A stretch of 64,000 nucleotides of DNA from Neonectria sp. B-13. Lineage: Eukaryota; Ascomycota; Sordariomycetes; Hypocreales; Nectriaceae. Below, piece after piece: positions 35,021 to 45,600 of the stretch. The DNA lies in the NCBI GenBank assembly GCA_002682825.1, contig NOKP01000004.1, positions 2,043,607-2,107,606 on the forward strand. Reading direction: 5' to 3'. The position numbers and the translations under genes are program-made. A model generated the notes under the pieces. It had not been told where the DNA came from and made no database searches. It was given only the letters and a program-made list of their open reading frames with translations. How positions within the stretch are numbered: position 1 is the stretch's first letter; every line of letters begins with the position of its first letter.

Positions 35021-35362
35021 TTTTGGAGGGGGAGCAGGGAGTACGGACGATGACGGAGAGGATGATCGAGGTGTGGGGATTTCAGAGCTGGCTGTACTAT
35101 AGGAAGAAGACGCCATGAGACGGAAGAGATGGGGTGACTGAGGAGAGCAAGAATAGGAGAAACGGGGGAGCGGCAGTCGAGGGCGATTATTAGTAGTCGC
35201 CGTGACAGCAGCAACGAGGGGGACAACAGCAGACGAGCGGGCGAGAGCAGACGATGTTGCCGTGCGCAAGGGGCCGCTAACGAAGAAAAGTCGGTTTAAG
35301 ACGTTTTGGGCAGACCCGGGACCCGAAGGAGAGGCGGCCATGGTCGAGAGCGACTGGCCCAT
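35021..35362 (-). other. Possible alternative first exon adding a mitochondrial presequence to malic enzyme
   Basis: An open frame of 114 codons begins at 35362 (MGQSLST; next Met at 35341) and reaches a GTATAA donor at 35020. A 96-nt intron (34925-35020) ending at CAAAAG would join it in frame to the malic-enzyme codons I-K-M-A-T-L-D-Q. The leader is rich in Arg, Ser and Ala and almost free of acidic residues (RLFFVSGPLRTATSSALARS, RPRLPLPRFSYS), like a mitochondrial presequence. The combination is inferred and the donor is weak. Confidence 0.4.
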
Positions 35363-38300
35363 GCTGCGGCAAGGTGAGAGAGAAAGCGGAGAAGTAGTGG
35401 GAGAGAGAGTGGGAGAGTGGGAGGCCGGGGGTGCGTGGGTGTGTGAAGGAGCGTGTGCGCGTGTGAGTCTGTGAGATGGTCAGCTTCGCACTCCGATGTC
35501 AGTGAATTGGTACCCGGAAGGGATCCGGGAGGGGCAATCAGTCAGAGCTCAGGAGGAGCGGACGGGCCACAGGGCGGACCCAGGGCGGGTTGTTGGAGCA
35601 TTTGGGGCCTTGGAGGTGACGACGGTGACGGCGACGGGACGGCGAAGAGGGTTTCAGCGAGCACCAACGAAAAGTCTGCGGCGCGGCCGAGTGAGAGCGA
35701 GCGGAGCATCCCTGTTGGCTGGGTGCAGACGGAGGCGTTGGCGTCGGCGGGCGGGCATAGGGATGGGATGGACGGATTGATGGGCTCTTGGAACTCCTGC
35801 TCCTCTTGGGAGTGTGTGTGGATTGATTGTGGATGGTGGATTGATGTGTGGGATGGGGAAAAGCATGGGGGAATTTTGGGCATTGGGGCTTGTTCGCGGC
35901 AAGGTGGGCGTGGTAAAGCGGACGGCGTGGGCGTGGAAGGTGGGCTGGCCGCGTGGGAAACTGGGCTGGAAGGAACGGACGGGGGGGTGGCAAATCGTGC
36001 TGATGGGGGCGTAACGGGGACGGTCGAGGCGGCCAAACGGGGCGCCAGAGGATAATAGAAAATGGAAAACCGCATATCCATGTATCGAGGTGCAGAGGAC
36101 CAGGTATCGAGGCACCCGGGACAGGGGCTGTAAGCGGTACGTACCTCGGGAGCGGGACTCTTTAGCTTCTAGCTGCCTTTCGGAGTGTCCACCTTGAAAG
36201 TCCGGGCGGGTCGGTGCTGTGCGCTGCGGGTGCTTCTCCGTCGTCGCGCGTGATCTTGCTGGCTTGCAGGCGTGTGAGTAAATTGAATCTGGCGTAAGTG
36301 CTCCGTTATCCTTGGGTGTGTGCGTCCTCGGTGTTTCTGTACGCAGGATTTTGTGGTGAGCGCCTCGTGTGTGTGTGTGGGATGAGAGGAGTGTTGGTTG
36401 GGAGCTGCTTTGGGGCAGATGGATTGGGAAGAAAGGAGTTAGGGGAGATACGCACGGAAGAAGAACGTTGGATGTGCGAATCGCTTGACTCAACGGGGGG
36501 GAACAACGCACGCACGTTCAGGTACGCAGCAGCAGCGACAGGTCAGGATCTCTTCCGGACGGGAAATCTGGGGGAAAAACGACGGGCTTCCCAGGGCGAG
36601 CAGAAGGTGAGAGGCTCTCTCACACAAAGGGGGCTCGAAAACACGAGGATGATGGGGTGATGGTGGGGGTCACGTCACGTTGTTTCCAGCTTCCGTCTCG
36701 GTGAGTCGGGGAGTCGGGGGGCGAGGAAGACGGGCTGTGCACCAGGAGAGCGCAATTTTGAGCGAAGTTGGCGATGCGGGTTTTCGGGCTGATGCTGGAT
36801 CGTGTGGAATGGGAAAAGGGTAAAGGGTGCAATTTCCAAGGTGTCGCGATGCTCACCTTCTCACCGTCCCCGCGGGTCTTTTTTTATCCTGGCCCTAGAT
36901 TCTGTATGTCTGGTGCAGAAACGATTTGAATTTGAGTTTTTTTCGTTGGGGCAAAATTGCCCACAATGCAGAGGGTATTGATTCACTACAATGGGACCTA
37001 CTAGCCTACGTAATAGTTGGGCCGTTCTCAACCGGACACGACGTCGAGACGAGAGTCTGTCTAGGTACTACTGCCGTAGTAGAGAACGAGGGGAGCGACA
37101 AACGGAGTACGGAAGACGGAGGTACGTACAGCAACTGGACGCTCCGCGGTGACTGGCTCCGACTCCGGGGGGAGGCCAGAAACTGACCGAGACGGAACCA
37201 GCTGCAGCAGCTGCAGCCCATGTCATGTTTCCGAAATGCCAGTTCAGACATTTCACATTTCGAGAATTCCGGGCATGGAACATTTGGGGGAGAGAGAGAA
37301 AAGAAAAAAGCCCCAAGTGTGACTACGCCCCTCCCTCCGTCTTAGCTGGCCCCAGGCTCGCTGCCGGTTGGACGATGGATGACTGGATCCTCAAAAGCCC
37401 CAGCCCGGCCGCCGGCTTCCATCCACTTTCGGCGCCGGGAACCCTGTCGACGCCGTCGCATCGTGCATGTTCAATCATGATTCATCTGTGTCCGTTGCCT
37501 GGACCATGTACGATAGAAAAGCCAGGCAAAGAAGCGTGTCACCCCCAAAGTGCGTGCGTACGTACGTATATCGCTCCGTAATCACATACTTGCCTGTTTT
37601 CCGCCTTGGGAAACTCCCCTGCCGAACAGGATACAGCGAAAACGAGGCCCGCGATGGAAGTGTCGAGGTGCCCCACCGCCCGTCGGCGGGTTGACCGACA
37701 TCTCCAGCAAGCAGCTCCGGCCGACGGCGGACGGACACGGCGCTACAACGTCGTTAGCTGAAGCGTAATTGGGTCTCTTCCTCGAGCCTTCCAGAGCCCG
37801 GCCAGAACCAGTCAGGCAGGAGTGGGCTGTATTTCCCAAAACCGGGACTCTTGCGATGCGACAGACATGACAGGCCACGTACGACATGCCATGGACCCGC
37901 CGCTCATACCATACCACGATGCCATCTTCACCCCGGAATCGGCCCAAGAGCAAAACACTCCCGCGCTTATCATCATCAACTCATCACCCAACCCAGCACA
38001 GCACAGCCCAGTAGGTCTGCGGCCCGAACCCCCTTGAGATGGATCATGGAAGCAAAAGGAAAACCCACGATTCACCTCCCCAGGGCCCAGGGCCCCAGGG
38101 CGCATGTTCATGCCCGCCCCCCCCAACAGGCCCAGGCTAGGCCCTGTTTTCCCGGCTGGATCGAATGTGCATATGCGCCCAACAGGGAGGCCTTGTCAAC
38201 CCAGGGCAGCCCCAGAACCGGCACGAGGGACCCTGGCCATCCTAGCCTCGTCTCCAACAGTTTCGAGACGATGACTTTGGAGACGTCGTGGATGGCGTCG

Positions 38301-41300
38301 GGGCTTTGCTTGTCTCTAGTGGCTCGCCCCCCTCCTTGAGCGTGTCCCCACAGGCCCGCGACTTGGGAGTTGGGCCCCAAGCCAAGGTGTGTGCGTGCTA
38401 TGGATGCTCCAGGCCAGCCAACTCCAGCCATTAGGGCTGCATGCGTTTGTACGTTGAGTAGCTGGCTTCTGTGTGTTGTCACTGGTGCCGCTTGTTCTGG
38501 TCTAATGAATGCCCCGCGCCCTCGCTATGAGTTGCATCGCGGGTGAATGACTCTTGCTGACCCTGAATTTGCGTGTGGGCGCGTGTGAGTCTGTGTCAGA
38601 AGGAGAAGAAGGTTTCCACCGTATCTGTAGGTGTCACTGGTGTGTGTGCCTCTCATAGACGATCCTCCAGTATACTGCGTTCCTATCTTTGGGATGGGGT
38701 ATCAAGTACTTGCCTCCGACCTTGCCGCGCCTGCTGAATTCGTATAGCTGTTTACTTATCAAACTGCGTTGATTGAGCGAACGACGGGTGGTGCGCGTCA
38801 TGCTTGCTTCTCAAACGTTGAACTGCGGCATCACATCAGCCAACATCCGCCAGCGTCAGCATCACTAAACGGAGGTACTTCCTAAAGCCTGTGTACGAAG
38901 CCAGTCGGCGTCGGGCAGTTTAGTCATTTCAGCAGGCACAGGATCAGATCAGTGCTCGGGTTCGCAAATGAGGCAAAAACTGTCGCGTCCATCTTCCCCT
39001 TGCTGGTTTGTAATCCTCCTCGTCCGGACAAATAGCCATCCCTTGGTCCCCTTTTTTTATTAGATTGTTGTCAATTCTCGGCGCTCTTTTGTCCTGTGCC
39101 CGTCTCGCGGTCGGTCTCCTTCAATTTGCCCAACCCTTACCTTGGCTACCTCACCGGTGTCTCTGTGTGTGTGCGTGCGTGTTGTGCGTGTAAGTACCCG
39201 ATCCTCTCAACCCTTGGAAGACAGCTCCGGGGTGTGGGATCCGCTCCGCGGGTCAGACGAAGGTCTCCCGACTTCCAGAATCCAGCTTCCGACTTTCCCC
39301 GAGTGCGTCCCGAGCAAATGCAGCACTAGCGCACCCCTCCAACGGCATCCCGCCCAGCGTTGCCAGCGCTACGGGTCTGGGAGGGCGCCAGGCAGGACCC
39401 AGCGAGGAGCGGGCCCCTGGTCGCTCCCTCCCCCAGTTTCCTCTCAGCAGCCGCAGCCAACCAGGGCGACTCCACAACTGGCAGTTGGATCCACACCGGC
39501 CCCCGCTCAGTCCCCCCCGCCAGGTCCACTGGCTCCACAGTCGACTACGGTCCATTGTGTGTGCCCCGTTTGCTGCATACTTGCAAGGGGTCTCGGGAAC
39601 GCCTAACCTCTAGGGGCTCAAGGTCTCGCGGTCTCACCAGGAATGAGGGGACCCACCGAGCCCGCTCACCCTGACCTTCACCTCAGCTCTTTCGTTCGTT
39701 TCTCCAGTCTCCACTCTCCACCCTCACTCTCGCTGTTACTCTTGCGTCCCAACATGGATCGAACAGATGTTTACTTGTTTACGTCTCGCCGTCTCGCCTC
39801 CTTTTCATGGCTGCAACGGTTGGCGCTTCACTGTGGCCTGGAAGCGGCTCGGCCGATGTGTAAGTGGAAATGCATATGCTCGGTACCATTGATGCCCTCG
39901 TTTCGAGGTCTGTCGTCTCGAATTGAGACGGCAAGGTCGCATCCCAGACAAGACATTGAATTCACTAGCTTCCGGTAGCCTCCAGGTGCTCCACCGATCA
40001 CACCCGCAAACACCCATCCAGATCGGGAGGAAGAGTCCATCGCTGGCCCGGCCGAAAACAGTCCCAACCCAGGTTCTAGAGTCTGCCAAGTGATGGCGCG
40101 AAGTCGACGGGATAACCCCACGGATCTCTCAGAAATAGGTTGGATCTGGTATGAAGATGATGTTTCCTAGTATAGCCAACACGACTTGGGACTATTGTGA
40201 CTTTGAGCATCAAACTACCGCGGCATCCTTAGTTGCGATACCGAGGAGGTGTGAGAGTCGGTCGGCCAAGCATTGTTTTTTGCCGACTCCCCCATCACTC
40301 CCTGCCAAGCCATTTCATGCACCTTCGATTACAAACGCCCAGCATATCGGGGAACTGGGCTTGCCAGGCCAGGCTTTCCTCATGTGGGACAGCATGTAAT
40401 ACTGCATACGCGCAAAAGATCGAGGGGAGCCTGCCTCGGGTTCCTGTATCGCCATTGTGTCATGTGTCTCGGCAGCGAGATCCCGACTGATAGCACCGTA
40501 GACCGCCATGGAGAATTGGCGGAAGAGCACAGAGAAACACGTCTCTCTGCCTCGACTCAATGCCTTGTCACATTTCACATCTTGGCTCCATGCCAGAACC
40601 TTGCTGAAGCTGCTTCGCTCATGGCGCATAAGCCCGTCCTTGTCGCCCAGACACCTCGAAAGTTGCGTCCCGCATGATCACCGACCACTCGACAAGACAC
40701 CGCTCCGACGCCCCAGGGCGCAAGTGGGTTCGGGGGCAAGCACGTCAGTGCCGTACGCAGTCAACAAAAGCCATGCCGGTACAGTAGGCAGCATTTCCTC
40801 CTTGTTCTTTCGAGATGCAAGATGCAATGGACGATGAACGGTGAATGGATGGCGCGTGGATGGCTCCACTCGCTCCGCTCCGCCAACGGACTGATCCGGG
40901 TGCGAAGTACTGCGGCCCCGAAAGGTACAAGGGCCCAAGTACCTCGATTACCTCTAGAGGAAGGAAGGCCCTCGTCCTCGGCCTGTGGCTGGTCAGAGCA
41001 ACATGGACTACATCTCCACTGCATAAGCCCCTTGTATCCGAACTGCGTCTTGGACCAGACCCAGGCATTCAACCATTCAATTCGTTGCGTTTGTGGCATT
41101 TTGCTTGGCAGCAGCTCTGCTCGGTTCGGCTGACGGTTTCCCTTTCTTGCGTGTTCCTGCCCCTGGTGGTTTGAGTTGCTCCGCTCTTCGTTTGGGCCCA
41201 GTGTTAGTTAGTCATTCCTCAACGTCTACAAGTCGTGATGGCTTCGTTTGCAGCCAGCTGTCCCCAGGTCCGCGACTCGGTTCGGCTTGCTTCGGTCCAA

Positions 41301-41992
41301 CAAATCTCAGTCTCAATCGCGCTGCGTCTTGTGCTTGTCCCGACGGTATCCTCATCCTTCAAGGAAAGCAGTGGCGGGCCAATTGCTTCGCTGTGTTCGA
41401 ATTGGAACTTGCCGCTGAAGCTGGGTTTACAAGCAATGCATACACACACCGCCCTGCTAATTCTGTATTCGCACATGCAACTAAACTAAACTACCTACCC
41501 TGTCTATACGATATCCTTCACTCACGTCAATCACATGGACGACTTACAACGCGCAGCAGCGTGTGTCGTGTGTGTGTGTCTGTCTGTCTGTTCCCTGCCA
41601 ATGACAGCGAACGACACGACACTTCCGCCCATTCGTTTCGCAAGACTCACACCTCCAAAAGTCCAGAGTCCAGATGCTCGATTCTCCGGTGCCCCGGAGA
41701 CTCCATCCTTCCCTCCCTCCCTCCCCACATGCCACTACCCGGCCTAGTTCACCCCGCACACGTGCCATTGCCATGATCCATCCAACAACTGGACTGTCCC
41801 GTTTCCCCATGAAGCCTCGCGTCGCATCTCCCGTCCACAGCCACTGACTTATTGCTATGTACGAATCCCCGTGCTTCATGACTCCTTCTTCGGCATCAGA
41901 TAACTCAAAACTCGCCGAACCTCCGAGGCTCGGCTTTTAGCATTCGTCTTCTGCTTGTTCGTTTTCTCACTTTCACAAGCTCTGACGCACCG

Positions 41993-42019
41993 CCCATTTC
42001 CCATTTCCCATTTCCCATT
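41993..42019. repeat. 7-bp tandem repeat CCCATTT
   Basis: Three full CCCATTT units and a degenerate fourth in non-coding sequence. Confidence 0.85.
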
Positions 42020-42390
42020 CCACTCTCACTCACACACTCCCCACAACTCCACACCCCACGCTCACGCGCCTCACGTACCTACGCGCACAGCGTTGCCCTC
42101 GGTCATAGGCCGAGCACCGGCTGCGGCTCCGTGGCGGCTGTCCCCAAAACCAAACTCCTGGGGAAAGCTCGCGAGCCTTTTGCCCTAGCTCCGTTACTGC
42201 CTCGTGGCGCGACTGCCGAAGGGGACACATCCGTTCCTCCAGCCGCCTCAAACTCCTCCTCGCCTCCTCGCCGAGGCTCCTCCATCGCCCATTATTCCCT
42301 ACATGATTACGCCCACCCCTTCAGCCTCCAGGTAGCTAGAAAAGAGTCACAGCTCACCACTGCCATGCCGATACCGGCTCATACAGCTCC

Positions 42391-42431
42391 AAGCTCAAGC
42401 TCAAACCCAAGCTCAGACTCAAGCTCAAGCT
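42391..42431. repeat. AAGCTC hexamer repeat
   Basis: Several AAGCTC units, some with single-base changes, in presumed non-coding sequence near the 3' side of the Telo_bind-domain gene. Confidence 0.8.
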
Positions 42432-42688
42432 TCCGAGCAAAGTTTCATCGAGGCTTTTCCCCATCTCCATAGAAATGCATCACGTAGTTGCTTGTGCTTC
42501 ATGCAGCATGTCCCAATCGGGTCTCAATTCAGTGATACACTGCGGGTTGTCCTCTCTGCATCCTATTTTACCCTATCTGTCTTGTTCTTGTTCCCCTTCA
42601 TCGTGACTCATACATGTGATCAAGCCCGCCAGTGTCAACTGCCGGGTATGCCTGTGCGAATTATCATCCCTGGCCCTTTGCAAGCCTC

Positions 42689-45600
42689 TCATTTCAGGTC
42701 TTCCTTGCCCGCTTCCGATACCTTGCGGCTCGCCCTCTCGATCTTTTCCAAGGCTTTGTCATCCTGCAGACTCCACCACCGCCGCAGTCCCTCGGCGTAC
42801 TTGATCTCCTTCTCAGTCACCTCTACAGGAGGCCCCTTGATCTGCGGCAGCATTTCCTCATCGGTCTTCTCAAACACTGCCCAAGCCGAAGCATCCCCGG
42901 CTCTTACCCCGAACCCCCGGCTCTTCATCGACACAACCTGCACACGCCGGAGGAGTACTACGTCGCCGGAGTGCACCACGGGAAGCGACGACAGGTGTGG
43001 CCGGAAGATGTGGGCCACCGACACGCCCGTAGGCGCCACCGAAGGGTCGATGAGATTCAGCGTAAGCATGTAGTCCCGGGGCCCGTGTTTCGGCCGGTGC
43101 GGCTGAGCCGGGGTCGTCGTGGCCACGGCCAGAATGTCCGTTGCCTGGTGGAGCGAGTTGCGAAGCGTCTTAAGCGACAGAAATTCCGGGAGGCTGGTAC
43201 GGAGACTCTTAAGCAGCTGGAGCTTGACGGCGCCGATATTTTCGTCCTCGGCCGCTACCAAGGACCCGGCCACCGATGGGGACTTGAGCACCGACGCAGC
43301 CGTGTCCGGCGTGTTCCCACTCTGTACCACACCACGGGAGGCGGAACGAGTCGAGCGAGTCGGCTCCGGCGTAACCTGTCGCCGCGATTGCCGCGTCGAT
43401 GAAGACGGTCCTTTCGCTAGCTGAATGCTTGGATCATTGCGGTCGGTGGCCCTGCTACGCGACACGCGAAGCTTCGCTGATGGGCTGTTGTCCGCCTCGT
43501 CTACCTCATCGCGGCCCCTCCCTTTGCCCTTCGTACCTCCGGTGTGTGTCGAGGCTCTCGCCAACTGGATACTAGGATCCGTCTGGTCGGCCTTACTGCG
43601 CGTTATGCGCAAGGTTGTCGGTGAGGTGCTGGCCTTGACATCATCGTTCGGCTGGGTGATGGTGGTTGTGGCTTTGGCCAATAGGATGCTGGGGTCCGGC
43701 TGGGATATGTCGGATGATTTTGATTTCGTCGACCTATGGCCTCGGCTCCGCAGGGACTTAACCGTGATGAGAGCATCTGGTGTCGGTGCAACACCTGTCG
43801 ACTTTGACCCGCGTGGTACCTCGGTCAGCTCGGGCGCAGCCTGGGGTGAGGATGGGGCAGGGTTCGCATGCTGCTGCGCGTTATCGTGTTTTGCCGGGGA
43901 GTGTTGCAGAAATTCTGCCATGATCTGATTCTCTAGGCCCAGGTCATCCTCGTCGGTCTGGCCATCGTGCTCTTCGGGAGGGTGGTAATTCTCCATCTCG
44001 GCCTCGTCGAGTTGGGTTTCCCCAGGGGTGGGCAGGTGTCCGTGTTCCTCCTGGTGTGATAGAATAGATGTGGCCTGCGAGAGTGTGTGGTCGTCGTTTT
44101 GTTGCGATGGCTGAGTTTGGGGGGTAATCTGGGTTGCTGGGGGTGACATCTGCCCATCTGGTGCCAACTGCCCAGCTGTTGCCAGCTGCCTAGGGCTGTT
44201 TGCTTCTCCAACACCCTCGCCATCTCCCGTTTCGGGCACATCCATTTCCTGTGGCGGCCCAGGATCGGCGGCCACATCAACCTGCGAGGCATCCTGCATC
44301 GTGGCGTCCGGGGACTTGACCTGTCCTTGCCCCTGTGTGTCTGGGGTCGGATCCGCGCTGCCCTGCTTCAGGTCGATCTCCTGAGCGGGAGCGCTCGACG
44401 TAGACAACGGTTGGACGACATTTCCTGGGGTAATTGACGACCCCGCAGCCTTGGATACCTCGCCCAGGCTCTCCCGGTCGTTATCGATGGTCGCCAGTGA
44501 ACCCTCTGTGATCGCGCCACGGGCTCCTTTGACATCATCCGTCGTGTCAGCAATCTCTTGATCGGCTGCAGCGGTTGTATCCTCGCTTTCCTCCACGTGT
44601 ACCTCATTCGTTTCGTCCACGTCCATGGCGTCAGTCGAACCGGCAGGTTGCTCAGTCGCAGGAAGAGGACGCTCCGGGCGCTCAATGCAGTCGACCTCTT
44701 TGGCTTCCCCTTTCGATTCTTCGACGACAGGCGTAACATTCGCTTCCTGGTCAGGAGACTCTATGCCCACCACAATCGGTCTCGGATCCTGATCTTGTTG
44801 GCCATCTGGTTCCCTGAAGTCCCCCGCACCTGGAATAGATTGGTACAAGGCATGGTGAAATAGAGCGTCCAGTTCTTTCGTCACTTCAGAACGAGGCGCT
44901 TCCGTGACATCCATACTCTCGGTTGTGGTGGGTAGCATTGAAGGTTCCGGTTTGTCATCGATGTCCATATCATTGACAGGCGCTGAAATGTCCAGGTTTC
45001 GAGCCGTCTCCAAGGTATTGTCGGCCAAATCGAGTTCGCGAGACTTCTCGTCACTAGCGATAGGCGATTTCTCAACCACTTCTTCCTCGACAACCTCTAG
45101 ACGCTCCGTCTCCTCTGGCTCTTCTGAACCGCCTGTTTCCTCTGGTTCATGTAACCCCTCAGATTCATCAGTCTCCTCTGCCTGTTCTGGCTTCTCCAAG
45201 GCTCCATCCAGGGGTGGTTCCTTTTCAAGCTCAGGTTCGATTTTGTCTTCTTCGTCGTCGTCGTCGTCTGAATCAGAGAGCAGGCTGATAAAGACCGGCT
45301 CGTTCGATGTTGCGGGACCAGATGGGCCATCATCTTCGTCTGATTCATAATCTTCCATTTCTTCTTCATCCTCTTCGTCGTAGTCCTCTTCATCGGAGTA
45401 GCATTCGCCTTCTGCGTCACGCTCGAATTCGCCGTGTTCTGGTCCCTCTAATTCTCGGCCTTCGTATTCCTCCGCCTCTTCGTCGCTTTCCTCTTGCTCG
45501 TCTTCTTCTTCCTCCATTTCCTCGACATCCTCAACTCCTGGAGGGTTGATGACTTGCGATCCAAGATCATTCTTGTCAAGAACCGGATCCTCCTCAGATT

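Larger units (their letters stand above)
35363..42688. other. Gene desert of about 7.3 kb
   Basis: This lies between the malic-enzyme leader and the stop of the Telo_bind-domain gene. I find purine-rich runs (about 35380-35430), GT-rich tracts (about 39160-39190, 41560-41600), a 7-bp repeat (41993-42019) and an AAGCTC repeat (42391-42431). Open frames of up to about 285 codons exist on both strands but overlap and show no domain, so I call no gene. No transposon or tRNA was seen. Confidence 0.45.

Noticed and set aside
42632..43402. Plus-strand open frame over the 3' end of the Telo_bind gene
   Set aside because: Antisense shadow of a confident coding region; no recognisable domain.
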